Positions 44,030 through 54,261 of a stretch of DNA of 64,000 nucleotides are shown here, in pieces (the first letter of the stretch is position 1; each line of letters begins with the position of its first letter). The stretch comes from Litsea cubeba (Eukaryota; Streptophyta; Magnoliopsida; Laurales; Lauraceae), in the NCBI GenBank assembly GCA_012931725.1, contig CM022949.1, positions 2,485,439-2,549,438 of the forward strand. Direction: 5' to 3'. The notes under the pieces are model-generated. The model searched no databases, was not told where the DNA came from, and saw nothing but the letters and a program-made list of their open reading frames with translations. The position numbers and the translations under genes were made by a program.

Positions 44030-44780
44030 GGTAGCGTTTGGTTCGCTGGAATGGGTGTAGGCGAGAATGGAATGGAGACCGTAATGAGTCTAGAATGGAA
44101 TGAGGCAGGAATAGAATTTCTATTCCAGCATTTGATACGCTGAGGAATCAACACAGTTGATTCTTGTTCCTACGTTTGGTACATTGGAATGAGTTCTGGA
44201 ATGGAATAAAATTACATAAGACTGACCAAAACACCCTTGTTAGATCTTTATCTTTGGCTTAGTCAATGTATAGATTATATTATAATTAAATAGATAGGGC
44301 CCACACAAGCTCTTCTATTTTATAATCTTATATAATAATATTATTATTAATGTATAAATTATATTATTATTATATAGGTGGGGGCCCACACAAGCTCTTC
44401 TATTTTATAATCTTATATAATAATAATGTATAATAATAATAATGTATATATAATAATAATCTATACATTATAATAATAATAATAATAATAATAGGTGGGG
44501 CCCACATAAGTTATTCTCTTTTATAATCTTATTATTATTATAATAATGTATAGATGTGAAAATGGGTATTTTGGTCTAAAAAAAGTAAAAAGGAATGGAA
44601 TGGCCATTCCTTCTCATCCCGGATGGAATGCCCATTCCTCTACATAAGGGAATGGGATTCCGGAGGTAATGGTCATTACTTCAATTTTTTGCGAATTAAA
44701 CGTTGTAATGACCATTCCGTTGTAAAGACCATTCCATTTCGGCCTTCATTACAGTGAACCATTCCATTGTTTGAAAGTTA
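44030..44780. mobile_element. Probable MITE with TAA microsatellite
   Basis: Left end GTTTGGTTCGCTGGAATGG and right end CATTACAGTGAACCATTCCATTG are imperfectly inverted. Several GGAATGG/CCATTCC blocks lie inside. The centre (about 44270-44560) is a TAATAATAA-rich microsatellite with repeated AGGTGGGGCCCACA. The exact ends and target duplication were not resolved. The LINE inserted just right of it. Confidence 0.4.
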
Positions 44781-45112
44781 TAGTTGGAACATTGATTTTT
44801 TTTCTAAATGGTAAAATGTATTAAGAGGACAAAAAGGAAAAAAACATAGGTAGAAAGCCCCCAAGCCCGGAGGCTACAAAATCAAGGGGACAGAAGCATA
44901 ACATAGGAGAAACAGAGAACAGGCCATGCCCAGAAACAGAGAACAGGTCAAACCTAGGAAATCAGTCCACAAAAGAGACAGAAACTATACATTAAATTAC
45001 TTAGTCATGCCACTCCCAGAAAATCCAGGATGGGGTGGGGATGGACAGTTACCTTAGCTGCAGACAGAGATATGATCCTACCTTTAATCCGATCATCGAA
45101 AATTACCTTAGC

Positions 45113-48104
45113 TCACTCTAAATTAGGCTTTCGATTGTTGTGCTTGGCATCGTTTCGGAGAAGCCAGAGGATAGAGATGGCATGAAAGAAGATGGCAGCT
45201 GTCCATTTTCTTTCGGAGACATCTCCAACATCTGAGAGGACTGCCCAAATAGCAGCAGCATGGGTAGGAGCAGGAGGGGGATGTCTACAGGGACCGAGAA
45301 GCCAAGACCAGAAGTCATTTGTCAGACTGTAGGAGAAGAAGAGGTGGATGTCTGTTTCTTCACAAAGATGACAAATATAACATCTTGAAGCCATGATGCA
45401 ACCTCTACATTTGGCCATTGAATTTGTAGGAGTTTTTCTATGAAGAAGGCGCCAGGAGAAGGAGGCTAACTTGGGGGTCACATATTTGTTCAAAATAAGA
45501 CCTGTCCAAGGCAGACAAATTGCACAGGTTCGCAGGAGATGCCAAGCAACTTTGAGGGATAGATTTCCTGAAGTAGAGTCTATCCAAGAAAGAGAGTCCT
45601 GACTGGAATCATCAGCAATCAGGATGTCTCTTGTCGATTGAATGAGATAGTCCTTGACGTGAGGAGGTAGCTGGGGTGGGATAGTCCATGAATTCTCATG
45701 GATAATATCAATTACCTTGTCCATGGAGGAGAAGTGGATTGTTGGGAATTTGGAGGAGATTGAGTCCTGGTCAATCCAATGATTGAACCATAAGCTAATA
45801 GATAGCCCATTTCCCACCTTCCATTTACTGCCTAGCTGCAAGGAAGAAGACAATGAGTGAAGTCTTTTCCAAATAGAGGATCCTCCAACAAGTTTCCCAC
45901 TGAACCAGATGGCCGACCTTGAAATATCTAGTACGAAACAAGTCGGCCCAGAGGGAGTCCGCAGTAGCTGCTACCCAGCCCAATTTGCAAGCAAGCCTCA
46001 TTGAACTCCTTTAGCCTCCACGGACCAAGCCCTCCCTCATATTTTAGTAAACAAACAGTCTCCCAATTGACAAGATTGCTCTGTGTTCTATCCTGGGAGG
46101 CTGACCACAAGAAATTACTCATAAGCCTTTCTATAGAAAAACAAGTTTTGGTAGGGATGGGAATAACCAAAAAGATGCAGAGAGGGATTGAAGAGAGTAT
46201 GTGTTTAATCAAAATCAGCCTTCCTGCACAGGAGAGGCATCTTAACTTCAAGCCACTCAGTCTGGCTCTAATGGAGTCCAGCATCTTATTGAAATACCTA
46301 TGTCTAAGGCTATCAAAGGAAAGAGGAACTCCAAGGTAAAAGGAGGGGAGGACTGCCCTGGGGATGGCGAGAAGGCCAGTAATCAGATTTGCTCTCCTAG
46401 GACTAACCTTTCCCACAAATAACTGACTCATGAGAAGATTGAAAGACTGCCCCGAAGAATCTTGGTAAAGGTTAAGAAGGCATTGAAGGCATCTCAGGTT
46501 GCTCTAAGTTGCCTTCAAGAAGATTAGAATGTCATCACCATATAACAAGTGGCAAGGAGACGATTTAATCGGGAAAATTGGAACAATCCCTCCTTCAAGT
46601 TTAAGAATATCCACATTAAGACTCAGAATCTCTCCCGCTAATATAAACAGGTTAGGGGAGATAGGGTCACCTTACCTCAAGCCACAAGAGGAGCTGAAGA
46701 AACCAAAGGGACTTCTGTTAATCAAGATGGAGCCTCTACCAGTGCAAACTAGTTCTCTAACCAACTTGATCCAATCAGTAGAGAAACTGAAAAACTGAAG
46801 AGCTCTTAAGAGGAAGTTCCACTATAACTTGTCAAATGCCCTAGAGATATCCAACTTCAAACAAACAGGTCCTCCACTGACTTTAGAATCCAACTTTTAC
46901 AAAAGGTCGTGAGCTATAGAAACATGATGATGGATAAATCTCTCTTTTACAAAAGCTGCTTGGTGCTTTGAAATCAGAATAGGAAGAATATCCATAAGTT
47001 TGTTTAGTGCTTTTTGTGGATGAGAGTGAGAAAATAGGCATTGATAGCTCTCAATAGCCTACATGTGGAGAAGAAATGTGTGACCGCGGAGGTCATATCT
47101 TGGCCAACAATGTTCCAATAGCTAGTATATATAGAACGGCACAGAGAAACCATCTGGCCCTAGAGAGCTGTTTCTCTTCAGCTGGAAGACTGCCTCTCTA
47201 ATTTCAGTAGGAGATGGAACTGCTATCAGTCTGGAGTTTTTCTCAGATGAAACCGAAGGCCATTTCATATGGAAAATGATTTCTGAGGGAGTGATGGGAG
47301 GAGATTGCATCAAGTTGGAGAGGAAGAGCACTGCTTGGTCTCTGATTTGTCCTTCCTCAGGAAAGGTTCTGTCATCCACATATATCCTGTCAATACGATT
47401 GAAAATGCCCCTAGACTTAGCAGATTGATGGAATTCCTATCCCCATCTTGAAGCTAGCAGATTTTAGACCTCTGCTTCCAAAGATCCGATCTAGGCTTAA
47501 GCCAATTGTGGAGGGAAGACTTGACTGTATTCAACTCCCGAAGGGAGGCCTCTGAAGGAGCGGCATCAAAGGCTTGTTGACAGTCCAGAACTACCTTGTC
47601 AGCTTCCAAAATTCTCACTTTCTGCTGCCCAAAAGTTTCTTTATTCCATACCTTGAGGTTGCTTTTGAGAATTCTCAATTTGTGAGCCAAGACAAACTGC
47701 GGGTTCCTAATGTTGGTAATGGCCCAGCTGGTCTCCACTATCTTAAGGAAAGAATCATGAGATAACCACATAACTTCAAATTTAAATGGGATATTTTTGG
47801 AGGGAAGGCAAGGTCCATGGGAGAGGAGGAGGGGGCTATGGTCTAAGCAAAGTCTAGGGAGATGGGTGATTATAGGGTCAATAAAATTGTCCAGCCAGTT
47901 GGTATTGGAGAAGGCCCGGTCCAGCCTAGCAGCCACATAAGCCCGACCATTTCTGTTGTTTGCCCAAGTGAAGAATTTCCTTTGTAACCCGGCCTTTTAA
48001 GCCAGTTGCCAAGACCATATCATTAAACTCTTTGACTGAGAAGGAAGAAAGAGAAAGAGAACGGGTGCTTAGTTTTTTCGTAGCAAGTAAGATTGCATTA
48101 AAGT
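45113..48104 (-). pseudogene. LINE ORF2: endonuclease end, reverse transcriptase, zf-RVT domain
   Basis: The endonuclease resumes after E3 as DFNAIL... (48104 down), with FTWANNR (about 47975) and ARLDRAFSN, then the catalytic-type DHSPLL near 47840. RT begins around 47379 (SSLGPDGFSVPFY near 47160, the N-terminal RT motif) and has the catalytic LYGDDILIF at about 46550-46520. The RT C-terminal segment is at 46431-45928. The 'zf-RVT' region with RLLHRKTPTNSMAKCRGC...CYICHLCEETDIHLFF lies at about 45450-45330 and the end at 45113. At least four frame breaks or stops make it inactive. Confidence 0.9.
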
Positions 48105-49251
48105 TGTTAGAAAAAAAGTCTCGTCAGTCCCGTCAAGCCTCAAAAAGTGTCAGGAAGAAAGTGTCTGCGACGCCCAGGAGTCCCACATCGACTATAGAGA
48201 GGAAAGTGATTGGGATTATATGTAGAGCTTACACCCTTACCTTGCATGAGGCCTTTTGATGGGTTGAGGCCCATCAGAAATAAAACCGTGAGGCCCGTGG
48301 GCCAAAGCGGACAATATCACGCATGCGTGTAGGGTGGGGCGTTACAAATGGTATCAGAGCCGACTCTCGACTAGTTCGAGTGTGGGTCCCCTGCCGTGGT
48401 CTGGTGCAAGTGGGCGGGTTCTATGTGGGCGGGCCAAGAGGGCTGGCAGGCTCAGAGGCTGGTAGGCTACTGCACAGGGACGTGCAGCCTTAGGGGGGGG
48501 TGGAATGTGACGCCCAGGTTTGAGGCCCATCAGAAATAAAACCGTGAGGTCCGTGGGCCAAAGCGGACAATATCATGCATGCGTGTAGGGTGGGGCGTTA
48601 CAGTGTCAGGCAGAAAGTGGTCTTGCTATAGCGAGAATGGCATTGTGAGCCCAGTCCGATCCGGACTCTTTTGAGTTGTTTGATATGGACTCTCTATTCT
48701 GAGCGGTTTATTATTAGGAGTCTTAAGCACGAATTAGGGGATATAAATTGGGTGTTTCTCACGACCCAAAGACAGACAGATCATCTCTCAAGTTCTGAAT
48801 TAATGATCTAATAGAGAGAAATATTCTCTATATATTTTTTGAAGAGTTGTATTGCCAAGTACTCTAGAGAGTCAGGTTCTTCTGCATCCCTTGTTGAAGA
48901 TCATCTTCTTGCGTAGAACATTTGAGGAGTCAAGCGTTGGATTGAGTCTGTTGCGATCAACGGTGTGAAGTCGTTGAAGCATGAAGCGACACAAGGTAAC
49001 TTCAGTATTTAGATAAGGGATATCTGTGGAAGAAATCTGAGTTTCTTTTAATTGCGAGATTCTTAATGTTTGATTTGATACAGTTCAGATCGGTGGTTTT
49101 TCACCCGGTTAGGGTTTTCCACCTTAAATTTGGTATCCTTGTAGTATGTGCTTGTGATTTTATTTTCGCTGCGTAGATTATTTTTTTTTACACACTAGTG
49201 GGTTGATTTATTGAGCGGACCAATCTAGAGATCTCGAATCCTAAATCTTCA
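48105..49251 (+). repeat. E3 5' LTR, interrupted by TRIM
   Basis: About 710 bp of LTR plus the 437-bp TRIM at 48166-48602. It carries a tandem duplication of GTGTCAGGNAGAAA at the TRIM site, not seen in the 3' LTR. A TATA box, TATAAAT, is at 48742-48748. It lacks one arm of the hairpin present in the 3' LTR. Confidence 0.88.
48166..48602 (+). mobile_element. TRIM retrotransposon (437 bp) inside the E3 5' LTR
   Basis: Terminal direct repeats 48166-48346 (181 bp) and 48506-48602 (97 bp) begin TGYGACGCCCAGG and end GGGCGTTACA. Primer-binding site TGGTATCAGAGCC at 48349-48361 fits initiator tRNA-Met. Polypurine TTAGGGGGGGG is at 48490-48500. Target duplication GTGTC at 48161-48165 and 48603-48607. 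The right repeat lacks an 84-bp internal block. No coding capacity, as expected for a Terminal-repeat Retrotransposon In Miniature. Confidence 0.9.
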
Positions 49252-49270
49252 ATTGGTATCGGTTGTACTA
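49252..49270 (+). other. E3 primer-binding site, degenerate
   Basis: ATTGGTATCGGTTG follows the LTR end. It matches the start of the initiator-Met site TTGGTATCAGAG seen in E4, but the distal bases are mutated. Confidence 0.6.
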
Positions 49271-49303
49271 ACTTGTTGTATTTGATCCTAAGAGATTTCT
49301 AGA

Positions 49304-51164
49304 ATGGTGTTCAACAGAGAAGGGACATCAACTTCCAAGCCTCCTTTGTTTGATGGTTCTAATTATGCATATTGGAAGCAAAGGATGATTGGATTCCTTA
49401 TGTCCATTGATAATGATGTGTGGGATATTGTTGAGGAGGGCTACTCCAGACCCAACGATTGTAGTTAATGGGCAAAGTGTTCCAAAACCTAAAGCCCAAT
49501 GGACTACGGATGAGAAGCATACCTCCAATTGTAATAACGATGCTGTAAATAGCATATACATTAATGTGAGTTCCATATGATTTCTACTTGCAAAACTGCA
49601 AAAGAAGCATGAGAAGTCTTATAGACAGTGTATGAGGGTACAGACACGGTGAAGCAAGCAAAATTGCAAAGGCAGACTAAAGAATTTGAAACTATCGTGA
49701 TGGAAGAAGATGAGACTTTTGATCAATTAAATACAAAGATGAATGAGATTGTCAATTCTATTTTCATTCTGGGTGAAGAAATACCAGAAAACAAGATTGT
49801 CAAGAAAATCCTGAGGTCTCTACCTTCGAGGTTCGTTTCTAAAGTTGATGCTATAGAAGAAAATAAGAATCTCGATACCCTCAAGGTCAACCCGCTAATT
49901 CAAAATCTTCAAACCTTTGAAGCAAACCGTTTGGATAAAGAAAAATCAGAAGAGAAAGGTATTTCTTTGAAAGTCAACTCAGAATCAAGAAACAGATCTG
50001 AAAAGAAAATTGAGTCTGATTCTGAATCTGAGGCTGAAAATGATATGGCTGAAATTTTTAATTGCTTCAAGAAGTACATAAAGTCAAAACAAGTTAAGTG
50101 GAAGAGTTCTAGATTTGAGAAGAAGGATTCTGCGAAAGGAACTAAGTGTTTTGAGTGTCAAGGCTATGAACACTATGCGAATGAGTGTGCCAATAAGAAA
50201 AATGGTACACAGAAAAAAGCTCTCAACGCAACTTGGGATGAAGAGTCATCAGAAGAAGAAAAAGATCATTCAATTGATGCTTCTGAAACTATGAATGGCA
50301 AGTTTGTGGCTTTTATGTATAGGTTTCTATCTGACAATGATACTAATGAAGATCGTGATGATGAGATGTCAGATCAAGAGAAAGATTATGAAGAGTTGTA
50401 TCATACTACATATGCTGATTGCGTCCGGATGACAAAGTGTGACAAAAAAGATTATTATCAAGATTAAGGCTGCTCAAGAAGAGAATTCTGCATTGAAAAT
50501 TGAATTAGAGCAAGCACTTGAAAAGGTATATCTCTTGGAAAGTCAAAAGAATTACATAGCTGAAAATTTGACTACTGATGGTTAGAAATTCAAGAAGGCC
50601 GAACAAGAGATTGAGACCTTACAAACAGAGTTACAGAAGGTACAAGATGAAAATAAAGATTTGCAAGGAAGATTGACGATCATTCTGTCTGAGTTAGAAC
50701 TGAAATAAGCTTCGTTAAACAAGATGAACACTGGTTCGAAGACTCTTACAAACATCTTGTGCAGTCAGAAGTCTCAATTTGACAGAAGTGGTATCGGTTA
50801 TGATCATGGTGCATCCATTTCAAAAGCTAAAGGTAAAACTATTTTTATTTCAAGTGTTGCACAAGCTACTCCACATACTGCACTTTCAGATACCGTGTCG
50901 AGTAGCTTCAAGAAAAAAAATGTGTCACGAGCTGTACGCACATCCACTTGTCACCATTGTGGAAAGAAAGGACACATTCATCCCCATTGTAAGAAGCTAC
51001 AAAGTCTACCTAGGACCAAGCAATGGCAGAAGTATTTCTCTCCTCCCAAGAGGACTCCAATTTGGGCAAGAAGATCTGATTTTCCTAAGGAGTTTGCTCA
51101 CACTGTGCTAAAGCTCAACCTACACAAGTGTGGGTGGCTAATTATAAAAAGCCCTGATCAATGA
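49304..51164 (+). pseudogene. E3 gag, broken
   Basis: Sirevirus-type Gag: N-terminal PPLFDGSNYAYWKQRM (about 49340-49390), then the UBN2-like capsid region, open in 49628-50467 (DETFDQLNTKMNEIVNSIF, ENKIVKKILRSLPSRF). A CCHC zinc knuckle CFECQGYEHYANEC lies at about 50150-50191. A long Glu/Lys/Leu coiled coil (50460-50710) carries TAG near 50584 and TAA near 50706. A second CCHC, CHHCGKKGHIHPHC, lies at about 50950-50991. Frameshifts occur near 49450 and 49590. The frame ends at 51164, shortly before where the protease DSG motif should come; no pol follows. Confidence 0.88.
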
Positions 51165-51451
51165 GGTCAAGCTCCCACCTCTAGTACTGCTACGAAGATC
51201 ATAGTGAGGGGGAGTCAAAATTGAGGGGGAGCTACTGCATCCAGATTGACAGAAGCTGCATGTTTTTTTGTTTGTCAATTATGGACAAATTCAGGGGGAG
51301 AAGAACGATGCCCGGGTGAGTTCTACGAGCTAAGGCAATTCAAGAGCTACAGTGCCAATTTTTTTATTATTCAATGTATTTGGTGTTTTTCTTTTGGGTA
51401 GATCATATTGTTATAGGGAAATTTATCCAAGAATTGCCAAAAGGGGGAGAT

Positions 51452-52134
51452 TGTTAGAAAAAAAGTCTCGTCAGTCCCGTCAATCCTTAAAAAGTGTCAG
51501 GCAGAAAGTGGTCTCGCTATAGCAAGACTCCTTCTTGCTATAGCGAGAATGGCGTTGTGAGCCCAGTCCAATCCGGACTCTTTTGAGTTGTTTGATATGG
51601 ACTCTCTATTCTAAGTGGTTTATTATTAGGAGTCTTAAGCATGAATTAGGGGCTATAAATTGGGTGTTTCTCACAACCCAAAGACACACATATCATCTCT
51701 CAAGTTCTGAATTAATGATCTAATTGAGAGAAATATTCTCTATAGGTTTTTTGAAGAGTTGTCCTGCCAAGTACTCTAGAGAGTGATCTTCTTGCGTAGA
51801 AGATTTGAGGAGTCAAGCGCTGGATTGAGTCTGTTGCAATCAACGGTGTGAAGTCGTTGAAGCTTGAAGCGACATAAGGTAACTTCAGTCTTTAGATAAG
51901 GGATATCCGGGGAAGAAATCCTAGTTTCTTGTAATTGCGAAATTCATAGTGTTTGATTTGATATAGTTCGGATTGGTGGTTTTTCACCCGGTTAGGGTTT
52001 TCCACCATAAATTTGGTGTCCTTGTGGTGTGTGCTTGTGATTTTATTTCCGCTGCATAGGTTATTAATTTTGGCACACCAGTGGATTGATTTATTGAGTG
52101 GACCAATCTAGAGATCTGGAACCCTAAAGATTCA
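51452..52134 (+). repeat. E3 3' LTR (683 bp)
   Basis: TG...CA bounded, followed by AAAGT. It contains a perfect inverted repeat, TCTCGCTATAGCAAG (51512-51526) and CTTGCTATAGCGAGA (51534-51548), with a 7-base loop. It lacks the 29-bp segment around GGTTCTTCTGCATCCC present in the 5' LTR at about 48870. Confidence 0.9.
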
Positions 52135-52139
52135 AAAGT

Positions 52140-52420
52140 CACCTATAACACACCAAGGTAGGGTTGTAGATGAGACATTTATGAGGTAATTCAAAGAGAT
52201 CTTTTGGTTCTGTAATCAGTCGAGCCATAGACTCCAGTGATAATACTAGAAGAGGAGGAGGAGGAGGGATGAGAGTAGTTAATGGTGATGTGTTGGCTAG
52301 ACTGGTCTAGAAGGGAGAAGTTGGAATTAGAGTAAGCTTTGAAAAAACAACAACAGCATAAAGATAAGATCTTCATCCCTTGAGGCAGCCTGCTTTCATG
52401 AATAATAACAAGGCCGGGTG
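52140..52420 (-). pseudogene. LINE ORF2 endonuclease, N-terminal part
   Basis: On the minus strand, ITGVYGSTDYRTKRSL (about 52240-52191) and then, in the next frame, ISSTTLPWCVIGDF lead up to the E3 target site at 52140. They are the start of the apurinic-type endonuclease whose continuation, DFNAIL, is at 48104. A frameshift lies between the two phrases. Confidence 0.75.
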
Positions 52421-52424
52421 TCCT

Positions 52425-52636
52425 CTAGATACCCCATTTAGCAGCAAACGGGCATGTGGCTGCAAGGTGGCCAGCTGAGAGACATTCCGAACAGGGAATG
52501 TTCTCGTACTGCACATCGACTTCCACTTTTGCATCGCCCTCTAGATCAATAGGGATAGACTTTGGATTAGGATTTGTCACATCCAGGTTCACCAGAACTC
52601 TGGCATAGGAAAGTATACATTGTGCTGCTGTAGTTT
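52425..52636 (-). pseudogene. LINE ORF1 C-terminal fragment with CCHC knuckle
   Basis: Reads ILSYARVLVNLDV...SIPIDLEGDAKVEVDVQYENIPCSECLSAGHLAATC, a typical end of the DUF4283/zf-CCHC_4 ORF1 protein of plant LINEs. Upstream ORF1 is missing, cut at the target duplication, so the LINE is 5'-truncated. Confidence 0.8.
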
Positions 52637-52922
52637 TAGTTAACATTGCTATTTAAGTGGTGCATGTATTGCCTCTTTATGAGATATTGAGTCTGGATCT
52701 CCTGTTTCTATAAAACGGGGAGACACTTTTTCACCCGATCTAAACTCACCTTGTTTCTACGAAACAGGGATCTAAACTCTGAGATATTCTCCAATAGAAC
52801 TTTAACAAGGAAGTTATAAGGTCCAATATTTGCTATTGCAGTATTTCTAAATATATTATCACAGAAAAGGAAATTTGAAATGTGACTGCAGGGATAAGAA
52901 AGGGAAGCTATGCTTAACATAC

Positions 52923-53034
52923 CTGCATGTTCCCAATCAAATGTGTAAGCAAAATGAGACCTGCAATGACAATGACTATGGTGAATGAAGTTTCCCCAAT
53001 GTATGTCGTTGTCACCAGATTTTGCCCAAATGAA
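52923..53034 (-). CDS. CNGC: CNGC exon: pore filter and S6 helix
   Basis: A 112-bp exon after acceptor CAG (53037-53035). Joined to the previous exon it reads LSSFGQNLVTT, where GQN is the usual plant CNGC selectivity filter. It continues with YIGETSFTIVIVIAGLILLTHLIGNMQ, the S6 helix. Donor GTATGT at 52922. The first base completes a Ser codon split by the intron (phase 2), and the exon ends in phase 0. The next exon in the message is 19.5 kb away. Confidence 0.9.
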
Positions 53035-53947
53035 CTGAAAAAGAAACAAGGAAACATGTGTTTTATAAACTGAAACAAATGCACAGAGAAAGAAGTTGTT
53101 TCCCATCTTTTTTCATTATTTTTTCCTAACTTATATTTTGTCATTATTTTTTCAATATATGACAAGATGAAGGCAATATATGAACATAAATAAATATGTG
53201 AATTGATGATTAGAAGTGAGGAAAATATGTGATATAAAACACAAAATCTTTGAAACATTGTTGGCTCCTTTAAGCCTTGCAAGCTATTGTGCATCTCCTT
53301 GATTAAAGAAGACTATTCAAAAAAGTCCTAGAGCCCATAATGCAAAGTAGAATAAAATCTAGAAACAATGGACAATGAGACCATTTCTTAACTCATAAGT
53401 CAACCATATCCATACCCACATGCAGCCACTGCCACACATACAATTCAAACCTAGTGTTTTGTTATGTACAGCACCTGTAAGCCATGCAAAAGGCGGGCAA
53501 GGCCCCACTGCACAGATGGGACTGGCTCAACAATGATGTGGCTCCTTTCATCAAGTGAGCTCCCAGACATCTAAAAGCCAGATGAACAATTAAAGGGAAG
53601 AAAACTTCGACAATCCCAATTAGACTTGTTGATACAACCAGACATTGGGACCCACATTAAACACTCGGATGGTCCCACTGTACAGATCATAGAACCAGCT
53701 GACTGGGTCAGGTATTCTAGCCATCGGCGCCACTGTTCAATGACTAGGATGTGGCAATCCATGTGAGCAACACTGTCATAAGTACTCAAACCAAAGAGTA
53801 CTATATATCTGATAATTAAAACAAATAGTTTTGCTTTTCCTTTCTATAATTTGACTAGTATTGGCACAGCGCTGAGATTGAGTAAATAACACAAAATTAA
53901 TACAAACTCTAAAAAGAATGTATGAAACTCATGGTGTGTGTAAATAC

Positions 53948-54261
53948 CTTAATTGCTGCAAACCCCACCAAAGGCAATACACGTGTTTCTCAACGAACTT
54001 GATGGAGTCAACATGATTGCCCAGCGATTGTTGAAATAGTCCAAAGTCGAAAGTAATATTACTATTATTAGGATCACAGTTTTGGAATACACTTGTGTTC
54101 TGCGCCCAAATCTGTCGAGCTATTTGGTTCTGACTTTGACAATCAAGATATCTGATATTGCATGCTGTTACATTTATAGAGCCAGTTTCCGTACTGCATT
54201 CACTTTTCCAACACACACCCCTGCGCTCAACTGATTGAAGATACCATATGGCCCCCACCAA
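53948..54261 (-). CDS. CNGC: CNGC exon: S5 end, extracellular turret, pore helix start
   Basis: A 314-bp exon from acceptor AG (54263-54262) to donor GTATTT (53947). It reads LVGAIWYLQSVERRGVCW, then a Cys-rich extracellular loop (CNIRYLDC, a few NxS/T sites), then KHVYCLWWGLQQL, the start of the pore helix. This matches the GAxWYLLxIER...YCLWWGLQNLS layout of plant CNGCs. It starts in phase 0 and ends with two bases of the split Ser codon. The exons for S1-S4 are not recognisable to the right and must lie beyond 64000 or be missing. Confidence 0.88.

Larger units (their letters stand above)
48105..52134 (+). mobile_element. E3: gag-only Sirevirus-like copia element (4030 bp including TRIM)
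   Basis: LTRs start TGTTAGAAAAAAAGTC and end TTCA. Target duplication AAAGT lies at 48100-48104 and 52135-52139. Internal DNA (2.2 kb) holds only gag. Repeated GAGGGGGAG polypurine motifs (near 51207 and 51222) and AAAGGGGGAGA just before the 3' LTR are characteristic of Sireviruses. Protease, integrase, RT and RNase H are absent. By eye the LTRs differ at roughly 6-7% plus indels. The insertion point is inside the LINE endonuclease frame, exactly at its GDFN motif. Confidence 0.92.
44795..52636 (-). mobile_element. L1-type LINE, 5'-truncated, split by E3
   Basis: Minus-strand non-LTR retrotransposon. The 3' poly(A) is a T-run at 44796-44803. A probable target duplication is TAGTTGGAACATTG (44781-44794) and TAGTTAACATTG (52637-52648), differing by two bases. 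ORF1 is reduced to its end (52636-52425), and ORF2 runs 52420-52140 and then, after the E3 insertion, 48104-45113. Excluding E3 it is about 3.8 kb. All frames are decayed. Confidence 0.88.
33471..52922 (-). other. CNGC giant intron (19,452 bp)
   Basis: Bounded by donor GTATGT at 52922 and acceptor TGCAG at 33475-33471, with exons in matching phase on both sides. Plant CNGC introns are usually far shorter. The extra length is explained by insertions listed separately: SINE, E6, MITE-like elements, LINE, E3 and TRIM. Removing E6 and the LINE with its nested contents leaves about 5.9 kb. Confidence 0.85.

Noticed and set aside
48032..48259. 75-codon plus-strand ORF
   Set aside because: It crosses the LINE/E3/TRIM junctions, so it is a chance frame through three different elements.
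53571..53789. 72-codon minus-strand ORF as a further CNGC exon
   Set aside because: It lies in the intron between the pore exons, has no similarity to CNGC sequence, and the flanking exons join in frame without it.
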